Source: DASPHG01 sp035629775
GTDB taxonomy: Bacteria; Actinomycetota; Thermoleophilia; Solirubrobacterales; Thermoleophilaceae
Direction of reading: 5' to 3'
NCBI GenBank assembly: GCA_035629775.1
Contig: DASPHG010000053.1
Location: 1 to 64,000, forward strand
DNA: 64,000 nucleotides
The position numbers and the translations under genes are program-made. Below the pieces are notes generated by a model. The model saw only the letters and a list, made by a program, of their open reading frames with translations, had not been told where the DNA came from and ran no database searches. Numbering within the stretch: position 1 is the stretch's first letter; each line of letters opens with the position of its first letter. Positions 42,256-51,098 of this stretch are shown here, in pieces.

Positions 42256-42909
42256 ATGAGAGCCACGAGGGCTTACATCACCAGTTTGGGGACGACGGGA
42301 CTTCTGCTCGCCTTCTCCGCCTCGCTTCTGCTCGTTGTGGGCACGCTGTTCGCCTTCGACGCGTGGCCCGGCGCGAGCATCCGCGACGCCGTGGACAGCG
42401 TCATGGTGGACGAGGACGAGCCGGCCTTCGCGGTCGCCGGTCCCGAGCAGGTCGCACTCGACGCCGCGCCCGCCGCGGCCGCGGTCGCGACGATCGGCGG
42501 CCCCGGCGACGATCCGGACGGGCTCACAACCGATGACGGCACGCCCGTTCCGACCGGCGGCAATGGCGACGCCAGCTTCACTCCGGGCGCGCCGACGGGT
42601 GGCGACACCGGCGGCAGCGACGACCTGAACGGGCCAACCGCAACCAACAACGGCTCGGGCGGCACGCCGGCGGCTCCGTCCACGCCGACCGCGCCCGACC
42701 CGGTTGGCCAGGCGCTCGACAGCCGCCGCAGCACCAACCATCTGGCGGACGCGACCGAGCAGATCACGAACAACCTGGGCAACGGCCTCAGCAACGTCAC
42801 GCCGAACCTGGGTGAGGCCGTCAGCGAGACCGGCGAGAACCTGTCCGAGATCGTGCGCGGACTCCCCGACGTCAAAGTCGGCGGCGTCGAGCTGAAGCTC
42901 GGCCGCTAG
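42256..42909 (+). CDS. Hypothetical membrane-anchored, Gly/Thr/Pro-rich extracytoplasmic protein
   Basis: 217 residues: a short cytoplasmic start, one membrane span at about 12-35 (GLLLAFSASLLLVVGTLFAF), a low-complexity Ala/Gly/Thr/Pro/Asp linker (about 55-150), and a helical tail (LADATEQITNNLGNGLSNV). No family recognised. The linker suggests a spacer through the cell wall. Its stop overlaps the convergent hydrolase gene in CTAG (42906-42909). Confidence 0.55.
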   Translation: MRATRAYITSLGTTGLLLAFSASLLLVVGTLFAFDAWPGASIRDAVDSVMVDEDEPAFAVAGPEQVALDAAPAAAAVATIGGPGDDPDGLTTDDGTPVPTGGNGDASFTPGAPTGGDTGGSDDLNGPTATNNGSGGTPAAPSTPTAPDPVGQALDSRRSTNHLADATEQITNNLGNGLSNVTPNLGEAVSETGENLSEIVRGLPDVKVGGVELKLGR

Positions 42910-43631
42910 CCGTCTGCGCCCCGCGTGGCCGCGGCCGCGCGCACGATGAACCGAAGCGACTCGCCCTGGAGCTCGCCGTCGTGCTGGAGCGAGCGGTGGT
43001 GCCCACCGGGTAGGACGAGCAGGCGCTTTGGTTCCCTCGCCGCGGCGTGCAACTCCTGCGAAACCGTGTAGGGGATCTGCTCGTCGCCCTCGGCGTGCAT
43101 GAGCAGGAGCGCGGTCTTCGGTCCCAGCCGGCCGACGGCCTCGTAGATGTCGATCGCCTCGAGCCACGGTTCGGTGGCGGCGCGGTCGACGTCGAAATCG
43201 AACCGGTCCGCGCGCAGGCCGCGCAGGAGCAGGTCCTCGGGCGCCGGGCAGAGCGCGACGAGCGCGACGGCCTCGCCCCAGCCGGCGGCCGCGTGGATGG
43301 CGAGGAACCCGCCCATGCTCGAGCCGCGCAGGGCGACCGCGGGCGCCGTCTCCGCGAGCAGCTCGCACATCGAGACCGCGTCCTCGATCGCGGTCGGCCC
43401 GAAGACTCCCTCGGAGCGGCCGTGCCCGCGCGCGTCGAACGCGAGCGCAGCCAGGCCGTGCGCTCGCGCCGCGCGGCCGAAGTCGAAGTGGTTCTCCTTC
43501 GCCGACCCGGCGCCGTGCAGGATGACCACCCCCGCGGCCGGGTCCCCGGACGGTTCGAACAGCGCGTAGGCGAGGCCGTTGTGCATCCCGAGACGGGGCG
43601 GGTCGGGTGCCTCGTGGATAATCGGGCCCAT
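42906..43631 (-). CDS. Alpha/beta hydrolase (dienelactone hydrolase / acylpeptidase-like)
   Basis: 241 residues from ATG 43631 (a later ATG at 43586 is possible). The alpha/beta hydrolase triad is visible: nucleophile Ser in RGSSMGGFLA, Asp in HAEGDEQIPY, and His in LPGGHHRSLQHDG; the oxyanion HG motif is VVILHGAGS and ARGHGRSEG follows. Cytoplasmic esterase or thioesterase-like; substrate unknown. Its start codon overlaps that of lysA in CATG (43629-43632). Confidence 0.82.
   Translation of the reverse strand: MGPIIHEAPDPPRLGMHNGLAYALFEPSGDPAAGVVILHGAGSAKENHFDFGRAARAHGLAALAFDARGHGRSEGVFGPTAIEDAVSMCELLAETAPAVALRGSSMGGFLAIHAAAGWGEAVALVALCPAPEDLLLRGLRADRFDFDVDRAATEPWLEAIDIYEAVGRLGPKTALLLMHAEGDEQIPYTVSQELHAAAREPKRLLVLPGGHHRSLQHDGELQGESLRFIVRAAAATRGADG
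43617..43622 (+). promoter_or_regulatory. lysA -10 element (GATAAT)
   Basis: GATAAT, one base off the consensus TATAAT, ends 7 nt before the ATG of lysA. It lies inside the divergent hydrolase coding region and implies a leaderless lysA-hom-thrC-thrB mRNA. Confidence 0.55.
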
Positions 43632-44865
43632 GGCGGCGACCACGCTATCCCAGGTCTATCCGCTCGGCTCCCGGCTGAACGAGGCCGGCAGGCTCGAGGT
43701 GGGAGGCTGCGACGTGATCGAGCTCGCGCGCGAGTTCGGCACCCCCGCGTACGTGTACGCGGAGGAGGACATGCGCGCTCGCGCGCGTTCGTTCCGGGAG
43801 GCCTTCGGCTCGCGCACCGACCACTTCGAGATCATCTACGCGAGCAAGGCGTTCCCGTGCACTGCCGCATACCGGCTCTTCGCCGAGGAGGGGCTCTCCT
43901 GCGACGTGGCCAGCGCCGGCGAGCTGCACCTGGCGCTGGCGGGCGGCTTCGACCCGGCGCGCATCTACATGCACGGCAACAACAAGACCGGGGAGGAGCT
44001 CGAGTACGCGGTCGAGTGCGGCGTCGGCACGATCGTCCTCGACTCGTTCCACGAAATCGAGCGGCTGCGCCGCCTCGCGCCCCGCCAGCGCGTGATGCTG
44101 CGCGTGACGCCCGGCATCAAGCCGTCCACGCACTCGTACATCCAGACGGGTCAGGTGGACTCGAAGTTCGGCTTCGCGATCGACGACGTGCCGCGCGCGC
44201 TCGATGGGCTCGGGGAGCTGGAGCTGTGCGGGCTCCACGCGCACATCGGCTCGCAGATCTTCGAGCTGGAGCCGTTCGAGAAGCTCGCCGAGATGCTGTC
44301 GGAGCTCGGCGACTGGCCACGCCTGAACCTGGGTGGCGGGCTGGGGATCGCGTACACCGCCGAGGACGACCCGCCGTCGATCGACGATTTCGCGGACGCG
44401 CTGCTGCGCCGCGCGCCCAAGGACGTGACGGTGCTGTGTGAGCCGGGGCGCGCGCTCGTGGGGAACGCCGGCGTGACGATCTACACGGTTGGGACCGTGA
44501 AGGAGATCCCGGGGATTCGGACCTACGTAGCCGTGGATGGCGGCATGTCGGACAACCTGCGCCCGATGCTCTACGGCGCGCGCTACGAGGCCGAGATCGC
44601 CGACCGCTTCGGCGGCGAGGGCGTCTGCACCGTCGCCGGAATGCACTGCGAGTCGAGCGACATCTTGGTCCGCGACGTGCTGCTGGACGACCCGAAGCCG
44701 GGCGACGTGCTCGTCATCCCGGCCACCGGCGCCTACGGTCACGCGATGGCGAACAACTACAACTCGCTCCGCCGACCGCCGGTGATCTTCTGCAAGGAGG
44801 GCGACGCACGCGTCGTCGTCCGGCGCGAGACCTTCGAGGACCTGACTGCACGTGACGTCATTTAG
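43630..44865 (+). CDS. lysA: Diaminopimelate decarboxylase
   Basis: 411 residues, fold-type III PLP enzyme. The PLP lysine is Lys73 in YASKAFPCTA, the PLP-phosphate loop is LNLGGGLGIAY, and the active-site Cys is in AGMHCESSD, with CEPGRALVG and MSDNLRPMLYGA. It removes CO2 from meso-diaminopimelate to give lysine. First gene of lysA-hom-thrC-thrB. The hom GTG start lies inside its last 14 nt. Confidence 0.96.
   Translation: MAATTLSQVYPLGSRLNEAGRLEVGGCDVIELAREFGTPAYVYAEEDMRARARSFREAFGSRTDHFEIIYASKAFPCTAAYRLFAEEGLSCDVASAGELHLALAGGFDPARIYMHGNNKTGEELEYAVECGVGTIVLDSFHEIERLRRLAPRQRVMLRVTPGIKPSTHSYIQTGQVDSKFGFAIDDVPRALDGLGELELCGLHAHIGSQIFELEPFEKLAEMLSELGDWPRLNLGGGLGIAYTAEDDPPSIDDFADALLRRAPKDVTVLCEPGRALVGNAGVTIYTVGTVKEIPGIRTYVAVDGGMSDNLRPMLYGARYEAEIADRFGGEGVCTVAGMHCESSDILVRDVLLDDPKPGDVLVIPATGAYGHAMANNYNSLRRPPVIFCKEGDARVVVRRETFEDLTARDVI
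43642..43647 (-). promoter_or_regulatory. Putative -10 element (TAGCGT)
   Basis: Minus-strand TAGCGT ends 10 nt before the hydrolase ATG at 43631 and lies inside the lysA coding region. Confidence 0.35.
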
Positions 44866-46072
44866 GGTCGGCCTCCTCGGCCACGGAACGGTCGGCGGGG
44901 CATTCCACGAGCTGCTCGACGGGCGGGCGGACGCGATCGAGGCGGCGACCGGCCTGCGGCCCGAGCTGGCCGGGATCCTCACGCGCAGCCGGGGCGACTT
45001 CGACGACATCCTCGAGCGCAGCGACCTGATCGTCGAGGTCATGGGGGGCACCGAGCCCGCGCGCGATTACATCCTGCGCGCGCTCTCGGCGGGCAAGCAC
45101 GTCGTCACCGCGAACAAGCAGGTGCTCTCGCAATACGGCGAGGAGGTCTACGCCGCCGCGCGCGAGGGCGGCGCGCAGCTCCGCTTCGAGGCGTCGGTCG
45201 GCGGTGTCGTGCCGGTCATCCGCGTGATCAACGAGACCCTTGCGGCCGCGCATGTGGAGCGCGTCCACGGGATCGTGAACGGCACCACGAACTTCATCCT
45301 CAGCGAGATGACGCGGACGGGGGAGACCTACGCGGCCGCGTTGGCGCAGGCGCAGGAGCTCGGCTACGCCGAGGCCGACCCGTCGGAGGACGTAAACGGC
45401 ACCGACGCGGCGGCGAAGATGGCGATCATCGCGCGGCTCGCGTTCAACGCGCCGGTGACGCTCGACCAGGTCCCGCACCAGGGCATCGAGCACATCACGG
45501 TGGACGACATCGAGTACGCGAAGGAGCTCGGTCTGTCGCTCAAGCTGGTCGGGAGCGCCGAGCGGGTGAACGGCGGCATCTCGGTCCGCGTCTACCCGGC
45601 GTTCCTCTACGGCGAGCACCCGCTCGCGTCGGTGAACGGAGCGTTCAACGCCGTCACGATCGAGTCGCCCGCGATCACCGAGATCACGCTGTCGGGACCC
45701 GGGGCGGGCGGCAGTCAGACCGCCAGCGCCGTACTGGGCGACGTCATCTCGGCGATGATCCCGCCGCCCTCGCTGCCGGCGCCGGCAGAGGACGTCGAGC
45801 TGGTGACCGACGTCGAGTCGGCCTTCTACCTCCACCTGGAGGTCGAGGACCGGCCCGGCGTGCTCGCGCAGGTCGCGGAGCTCCTGGGCCTGCAGGGCGT
45901 GTCGGTCAAGTCGGTGGTGCAGCGGGGCCTGGGCGACAACGCGCGGCTCGTGATGGTCATGCACCCCGTGCTCGAGTCGAAGTTCCTTGCGGCGGTCGAG
46001 CTGATCGGCGGCCTCGACTTCATGCGCTCCGAGCCGCGCATCATCCGCGTGATCGAGGAAGTGTTCGACTGA
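44852..46072 (+). CDS. hom: Homoserine dehydrogenase with ACT domain
   Basis: 406 residues from GTG 44852, overlapping lysA by 14 nt. NAD(P) motif VGLLGHGTVGGAF, catalytic region VNGTTNFILSEM and GYAEADPSEDVNGTDAAAK (the conserved Glu/Asp/Lys network), and a C-terminal ACT domain (about 325-400: FYLHLEVEDRPGVLAQVAEL) that usually binds threonine for feedback inhibition. It makes homoserine from aspartate semialdehyde, at the branch to threonine and methionine. Confidence 0.95.
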   Translation: MTSFRVGLLGHGTVGGAFHELLDGRADAIEAATGLRPELAGILTRSRGDFDDILERSDLIVEVMGGTEPARDYILRALSAGKHVVTANKQVLSQYGEEVYAAAREGGAQLRFEASVGGVVPVIRVINETLAAAHVERVHGIVNGTTNFILSEMTRTGETYAAALAQAQELGYAEADPSEDVNGTDAAAKMAIIARLAFNAPVTLDQVPHQGIEHITVDDIEYAKELGLSLKLVGSAERVNGGISVRVYPAFLYGEHPLASVNGAFNAVTIESPAITEITLSGPGAGGSQTASAVLGDVISAMIPPPSLPAPAEDVELVTDVESAFYLHLEVEDRPGVLAQVAELLGLQGVSVKSVVQRGLGDNARLVMVMHPVLESKFLAAVELIGGLDFMRSEPRIIRVIEEVFD

Positions 46073-47061
46073 GCCTCTGGCGCTACGCCGACCGGCTCCC
46101 GGTCGAGCCGCGGGTGACCCTGGAGGAAGGGGACACGCCGCTGCTCCGGGCTCCTGTCCTGTCCGAGATGACGGGCTGCGACGTCTGGCTGAAGTACGAG
46201 GGCCTCAACCCCACCGGGTCGTTCAAGGACCGCGGCATGACCGTGGCGGTGTCGGCAGCGGTGGCGGAGGGTGCCGAGGCGGTGATGTGCGCGTCGACCG
46301 GCAACACGGCGGCGAGCGCGGCCGCGTACGCGGCGCGTGCCGGGCTGCGCGGCGCGGTGATCGTGCCCGAGGGCAAGATCGCGGCAGGCAAGCTGGCCCA
46401 GGCGCTCATGCACGGCGCGCGGGTGATCGCGCTCCGTGGAAACTTCGACGAGGCGCTCGCCCTGACCCGGCAGATCGTCGAGCGCAACCCGATCGCGCTG
46501 GTCAACTCCCTCAACGACTTTCGCATCGAGGGGCAGAAGACCGCGGCCTTCGAGGTCTGCGACCAGCTCGGCGAGCCGCCCGACACGCTCTGCATCCCGG
46601 TTGGGAACGCCGGCAACGTGACCGCGTACTGGAAGGGGTTCGAGGAGTACGGCGCCGCGCCCGTGCTCCACGGCTATCAGGCGGCCGGGGCGGCGCCTCT
46701 CGTCGAGGGAAAGCCGGTCGCCAACCCGGAGACGGTGGCGTCCGCGATCCGGATCGGCAACCCCGCCCGCTGGGAGGACGCGATGAACGCGTTCACGGCG
46801 TCGCGCGGCGCGGTCCGCGCGGTGACCGATGACGAGATCCTCGCGGCCTACGAGTTGCTGGGCCGTCGCGAGGGGGTCTTCTGCGAGCCCGCCTCGGCGG
46901 CGTCCGTGGCCGGCCTGCTGAAGCACGGTGCCGAGGGGACGGTCGTCTGCGTCCTGACCGGGCACGGGCTGAAGGACCCGACGACCGCGATGAGCCGTGC
47001 CGCGTCCGTCGTGACCTGTGCGCCTGACCTGGCGGAGGTCGAAGCGGCGGTCCTCGCCTGA
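46069..47061 (+). CDS. thrC: Threonine synthase, probable CTG start
   Basis: 330 residues if translation starts at CTG 46069. From there the protein begins SLWRYADRLPVEPRVTLEEG, the conserved threonine synthase N-terminus; the first standard start (GTG 46114) would cut it off. The CTG overlaps the hom stop as CTGA, and GAGGAAG (46055-46061) lies 7 nt upstream, ideal for a ribosome-binding site. PLP Lys53 is in TGSFKDRGM and the PLP-phosphate loop is VGNAGNVTAY. It converts O-phosphohomoserine to threonine. Confidence 0.92.
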   Translation: MSLWRYADRLPVEPRVTLEEGDTPLLRAPVLSEMTGCDVWLKYEGLNPTGSFKDRGMTVAVSAAVAEGAEAVMCASTGNTAASAAAYAARAGLRGAVIVPEGKIAAGKLAQALMHGARVIALRGNFDEALALTRQIVERNPIALVNSLNDFRIEGQKTAAFEVCDQLGEPPDTLCIPVGNAGNVTAYWKGFEEYGAAPVLHGYQAAGAAPLVEGKPVANPETVASAIRIGNPARWEDAMNAFTASRGAVRAVTDDEILAAYELLGRREGVFCEPASAASVAGLLKHGAEGTVVCVLTGHGLKDPTTAMSRAASVVTCAPDLAEVEAAVLA

Positions 47062-47912
47062 TGCGCCGCCACCGGCTGGTGCGCGTCCCGGCGTCGAGCG
47101 CGAACCTCGGTCCCGGCTACGACACGCTCGCGGCCGCGCTCTCGCTGAACCTCGAGCTCGAGGTGGAGGAGACCGGCGAGTTCTTCGTCCATAGCGAGGT
47201 GCCCGGCGTGCCGACCGACCGCTCCAACCTCTGCGTGCGCGCCTTCGAGGAGCTGCACTCGGCCGACGGGCTGACGTTCCACATCCGCTCGGAGATCCCG
47301 GTCTCGGCCGGGCTCGGGTCGAGCGCCGCGGCGATCGTCGCCGGGCTCGTGGCCGCCGACCACCTGTACGAGCTGGATGCACCGATCTTCCAGGTTGCGC
47401 GCGAGCTCGAGGGCCACCCCGACAACGTGGCCGCCGCGCTGCGCGGCGGCTTCGTGGTGTGCACCGGCGAGGCGGCCGACCGCTTCGAGCCGCCACCGGG
47501 GATCGAGGGCGTGATCGCGATCCCGCCCGACCCGGTCGCCACCGCCGAGGCTCGCGCCGCGCTGCCGGCGGAGGTCCCCATGGCCGACGCGGTTCACAAC
47601 GTGGGCCATACCGCGCTGCTCGTGCTCGGGCTCCAGCGGAACGACCTGGACCTCATCGGGCGCGGCCTGGCGGACCGCCTGCACCAGCCTCACCGCGAGC
47701 AGCTCTACCCGCGCGCCATGGAGCTGGTGCGCCGCGCCGTCGAGCTCGGCGCCGTCGGCGCGTCGATCTCGGGTGCTGGCCCGACCGTGCTCTTCTGGGT
47801 CCACTGGCAGCAGACCGGCGAGCTCGTGCAGGCGGTGCGCAAGGCCGCCCCCGAGTGCGACGTCCGCCGCGTGCAATTCACGCCGCAGGGCGCGGACGTC
47901 AGGGAGCTCTAG
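47061..47912 (+). CDS. thrB: Homoserine kinase
   Basis: 283 residues, GHMP kinase. The start VRVPASSANLGPGYDTLAAA and the ATP loop PVSAGLGSSAAAIVAGL are diagnostic for ThrB, with the third motif SGAGPTVLFW. It phosphorylates homoserine for the ThrC step. Overlaps thrC by one base (TGATG) and closes the operon. The C-terminal region is short but complete. Convergent with a small zinc-ribbon gene 5 bp away. Confidence 0.95.
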   Translation: MRRHRLVRVPASSANLGPGYDTLAAALSLNLELEVEETGEFFVHSEVPGVPTDRSNLCVRAFEELHSADGLTFHIRSEIPVSAGLGSSAAAIVAGLVAADHLYELDAPIFQVARELEGHPDNVAAALRGGFVVCTGEAADRFEPPPGIEGVIAIPPDPVATAEARAALPAEVPMADAVHNVGHTALLVLGLQRNDLDLIGRGLADRLHQPHREQLYPRAMELVRRAVELGAVGASISGAGPTVLFWVHWQQTGELVQAVRKAAPECDVRRVQFTPQGADVREL

Positions 47913-47917
47913 GTGGG

Positions 47918-48127
47918 CTAGATACGGGGGGCGCCGAGCACGAGATGGGCCGGCACGTCGGCCGACGGCTCGAGCCCTGGCTCGGGGAGGGCGTCAACGT
48001 CGTGGAAGCGCAGCTCGCCGCGGCAGTGGGTGCAGATCCCAACCATCCGCAGAGCGTGGGCGGCCGTCGGGCCAAACCACTCGAATCCGCACTCCGTGCA
48101 GCTGACCCTGGGCTTGTCATTCCTCAT
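47918..48127 (-). CDS. Small zinc-ribbon protein
   Basis: 69 residues with two CxxC pairs (SCTECGFEW and GICTHCRGEL), spaced as in a zinc ribbon, then an acidic/Pro-rich tail. ATG 48127 is assumed; a GTG at 48136 is possible. No family recognised, and no partner is indicated by its neighbours. Confidence 0.6.
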   Translation of the reverse strand: MRNDKPRVSCTECGFEWFGPTAAHALRMVGICTHCRGELRFHDVDALPEPGLEPSADVPAHLVLGAPRI

Positions 48128-48193
48128 CGAAACCACTATCGGCCCCCCATCTCCTCATGGGGATGGAACATTCGTCCAGTTCGCCGTTTGCGC

Positions 48194-49630
48194 CTAGGCC
48201 GGCTCGGCCACGAGCGCGGGTCGGCGGTCCGCCCAGGGCCGCTCCGCCTCGATTTGGGCCGACAGCGAGAGCAGTAGCTCCTCGCCGATCGGGGGCCCCA
48301 CGAGCTGGATCGACGTGGGCAGCCCGTCGTCCCCGTGGAGGAGCGGCAGCGAGATCGCCGGCTGTCCGGTGACGTTCCAGATCGCCGTGTAGGGCGTGAA
48401 GTCGGACGCGTCCGGGATCAGCGCGGTGAACGGGTCGTCCTCCTTCTGGGGATCGATCGTGCCGATCGGGACGGGGCGCTGGCCCAGCCCCGGCGTCAGC
48501 AGGACGTCGATGTCCGACCACATGCCGATCAGCTCACGCGAGATCTGCTGCAGCCGGGTCAGCGAGCCCAGGTACTTCGTGCTCGGTAGCTGGACGCCCT
48601 TCTGGAAGAGGTCCCACGAGAGCGGCTCGACCTTGTCCTGCGTCAGCTCGTAGCCCAGGACGGATGCGTAGGCGACGCCCACGGAGACCATGCCCGCCCA
48701 GAGGTCGACGAACGTCTCGACGATCTCGTCGGTCGGCCACTCGCGCTCGATCGGGACGATCGTGTGGCCGAGCGACTCGAGAAGTGCAGCGCCCTCCTCG
48801 GCGCCCCGGATGGCCTCCGGGTGCGGGTCCGCCCCCATCGGCGGCGCCGTCATCAGCCCCACCCGCAGCTTGCCCGGGTCGCGGCTGACCGCCTCGGCGA
48901 ACGGCGCCGCCGGCGGGGGCGCCCAGGTCGCGTCGCCGGGCTCGTAGCCCGCGAGCACGTCGAGCGTCGCGGCGGCGTCGGCGACCGTCCGGCAGAGCGT
49001 GCCGTCGGTGGCCAGGAAGGAATCGCCGAACTCCGGCCCCCGGGAGATCCGGCCGCGGCTCGCCTTCAGCCCGACGAGCCCGCAACACGAGGCGGGGATG
49101 CGGATCGAGCCGCCGCCGTCGCTCGCGTGCGCGACCGGGACCATGCCCCCCGCCACGGCGGCGCCCGAGCCGCCGGAGGAGCCGCCTGGGGTCCGGCCGG
49201 TGTCCCATGGGTTGCGCGTCGGTCCGAAGCGGCGCGGCTCGGTGACCGGCACGATGCCGAACTCGGGCGAGGCCGTGCGCCCGACGAGCACGAAGCCCGC
49301 CTCGCGCAGGCGACGCACGACGAAGCCGTCGTAGTCGGGGGTGAAGTCGGCGTAGAGGTCGGAGCAGTTCGTCAGCGGCCAGCCGGCCACGGCCATGCCC
49401 AGATCCTTGATCGCGATCGGGACGCCGGCGAACGGGCGCTCGTCGCCGCTCGCGATCGCGTCGGCCGCCGCGAGTGCGCCGTCGGCGTCGGTGAAGGTGA
49501 ACGCGTTCAGCTCGCCGTCCAGCTCCTCGATGCGCTGGAGCGAAGCCTCCACGAGCTCGCGCGAGCTCACCTCGCCGGAGCGGACGAGCTGCGCCAGCTC
49601 GGTTACCGGACGAAACAGCAGATCGCTCAC
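48194..49630 (-). CDS. Amidase-signature family hydrolase
   Basis: 478 residues. The Ser-cisSer-Lys catalytic triad is visible: Lys75 in PIAIKDLG, the cis-Ser in TPGGSSGGSGAA (about 151), and Ser175 in SDGGGSIRIPA. It hydrolyses an amide, but the sequence does not name a substrate; it is unlikely to be GatA because no gatC or gatB is adjacent. GTG start at 49630 overlaps the ParA stop as GTGA, so the two are co-translated. Confidence 0.88.
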   Translation of the reverse strand: MSDLLFRPVTELAQLVRSGEVSSRELVEASLQRIEELDGELNAFTFTDADGALAAADAIASGDERPFAGVPIAIKDLGMAVAGWPLTNCSDLYADFTPDYDGFVVRRLREAGFVLVGRTASPEFGIVPVTEPRRFGPTRNPWDTGRTPGGSSGGSGAAVAGGMVPVAHASDGGGSIRIPASCCGLVGLKASRGRISRGPEFGDSFLATDGTLCRTVADAAATLDVLAGYEPGDATWAPPPAAPFAEAVSRDPGKLRVGLMTAPPMGADPHPEAIRGAEEGAALLESLGHTIVPIEREWPTDEIVETFVDLWAGMVSVGVAYASVLGYELTQDKVEPLSWDLFQKGVQLPSTKYLGSLTRLQQISRELIGMWSDIDVLLTPGLGQRPVPIGTIDPQKEDDPFTALIPDASDFTPYTAIWNVTGQPAISLPLLHGDDGLPTSIQLVGPPIGEELLLSLSAQIEAERPWADRRPALVAEPA

Positions 49631-50439
49631 GGCGACGTGACCTCCTTGACGGGGACCGGCTCATTCTCACGCATCTCCGCAACCCGCCGCGCCTCATCGG
49701 CGAATCCCACCCGCTCGAGCACCTCCTCGCCGAGCGCGAGGTAATCGGCCCCCAGGCGCGGCTCGTGATCGAGGATCGAGATGCCGCGCTCGGCGGACTC
49801 CGCGTAGCGGATCGACTGGCGGATCGCGGTCGAGAAGACCTTCTCGCCGAAGCGCTCGCGGAGCTGGACGAGCGCCTCGCGGGAGTGGACGGTGCGCAGG
49901 TCGGCGATGTTCAGGACGACCCCGAGCCAGTCGAGGTCGGGATGCAGGTTGTCCTTCGCGAGCTCGATCACCTCGAGCGCCTGCTCGACCCCCTGGAGCG
50001 AGAAGTACTGCGCCTCGGTCGAGATCAGCGCATGGTCGGCTGCCACGAGCCCGTTGACCGTCAGGAGGCCGAGGGCCGGCGGGCAGTCGATCAGGACGAG
50101 GTCGTGGCTGCGCTTGACCTCCTTGAGCGCGCGCTTCAACGTCAGCTCGCGGCCCATCTTGCCGCTGAGGACGAGCTCGGCCTCGGCCAGGCCGAGGTTG
50201 GCGGCGAGGACGCCGTCGTACACCGCCTCGGTGGCCTTGCGGCGCCCGCCCAGGACGTCCGCGATCGTGGGGTCCGCGTCCGCAGGGACGTCGAAGTAGT
50301 CGGACAGGTTCCCCTGCGGGTCGAGATCCACGCAGAGGACCGCGAGACCCGCGCGGCGGAACACGTCGGCCAGCGTCCGGACGGTCGTGGTCTTGCCGGT
50401 GCCGCCCTTCTGAGACAGCACGGCGATAGTCAGCGCCAT
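49627..50439 (-). CDS. Orphan ParA/Soj-type ATPase
   Basis: 270 residues with the deviant Walker A SQKGGTGKTTT, Walker A' DLDPQGNLSDY and Walker B VLIDCPPALGLL of the ParA/MinD family. No parB or parS-like repeat is seen nearby and the gene is linked to an amidase and an FHA protein, so chromosome segregation is not indicated; positioning of another cargo or a regulatory role is possible. Start 50439 is supported by the near-consensus TATAGT 9 nt upstream. Confidence 0.88.
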   Translation of the reverse strand: MALTIAVLSQKGGTGKTTTVRTLADVFRRAGLAVLCVDLDPQGNLSDYFDVPADADPTIADVLGGRRKATEAVYDGVLAANLGLAEAELVLSGKMGRELTLKRALKEVKRSHDLVLIDCPPALGLLTVNGLVAADHALISTEAQYFSLQGVEQALEVIELAKDNLHPDLDWLGVVLNIADLRTVHSREALVQLRERFGEKVFSTAIRQSIRYAESAERGISILDHEPRLGADYLALGEEVLERVGFADEARRVAEMRENEPVPVKEVTSP

Positions 50440-50448
50440 TCGCGGCCG

Positions 50449-50454
50449 ACTATA
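50449..50454 (-). promoter_or_regulatory. parA -10 element (TATAGT)
   Basis: Minus-strand TATAGT (5 of 6 to consensus) ends 9 nt before the ATG at 50439. Predicts a leaderless parA-amidase mRNA. Confidence 0.5.
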
Positions 50455-50473
50455 AGCGACCCTTCGAGGCGGT

Positions 50474-51037
50474 CTAGTGGGTGGTCGTGGCCGGGCGAGT
50501 GCGCGCGGACCGGCCGACCCGCAGCAGGTACAGGCGGAAGCGGCCGATGGTCATTTCGTCGTCATCCTCGAGCTCGCGCCAGTCCACCCGCTCGCCGTTC
50601 ACCCACACGCCGTTGAGCGAGCGGTCGTCGAGCACCCGGATCGCGTCGCCCTCACGGTGGATCAGCGCGTGCCGGCGCGAGACGGTCGGGTCGTCGAAGC
50701 GCACGTGGGCGGCGAGGCTGCGCCCGAGCCGCGTCCAGCCCTCCTGGAGCGGCACCACGTTGACGCGGTCGCCGTCGTCGAAGGCCAGGTAGTCGCCGCG
50801 GGTGACGAGCGATTCGCGCGCGGCGTCAAGCCATTCCGGGTGCTCCGTGTCCTGCGAGTCCCAGGTGTCGGTGGCATCGACGTGGGTCGCGAACATCGAC
50901 GACCGGGCAAACCGGTCGCTGTCACAGCGGGGGCAGGACGGCACGGCGTCGCGCTCGTGCAGCGCAATCGCGTAGCCGCACCGCTCGCAGTGGAATGAGC
51001 CCGCGCCGGCCAGGGTCCCGGCGGTGAAGGCGTCCAT
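50474..51037 (-). CDS. Zinc-ribbon plus FHA-domain protein
   Basis: 187 residues. N-terminal zinc ribbon (HCERCGYAI and SCPRCDSD), a linker rich in Asp/Trp, and a C-terminal FHA domain (about 95-175) with the phosphothreonine-binding core LGRSLAAHVRFDDPTVSRRH and RSLNGVWVNGERV. It should bind phosphorylated partners in the cytoplasm, as in GarA. Strong ribosome-binding site GGAGGAG before the ATG. It precedes ParA by 34 bp and may be in the same transcription unit. Confidence 0.85.
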   Translation of the reverse strand: MDAFTAGTLAGAGSFHCERCGYAIALHERDAVPSCPRCDSDRFARSSMFATHVDATDTWDSQDTEHPEWLDAARESLVTRGDYLAFDDGDRVNVVPLQEGWTRLGRSLAAHVRFDDPTVSRRHALIHREGDAIRVLDDRSLNGVWVNGERVDWRELEDDDEMTIGRFRLYLLRVGRSARTRPATTTH

Positions 51038-51098
51038 GCTTACTCCTCCTCGAATGTGCGGATCATAACGAGTGTCGCAAAACCCGCCAAAAGCTTCT

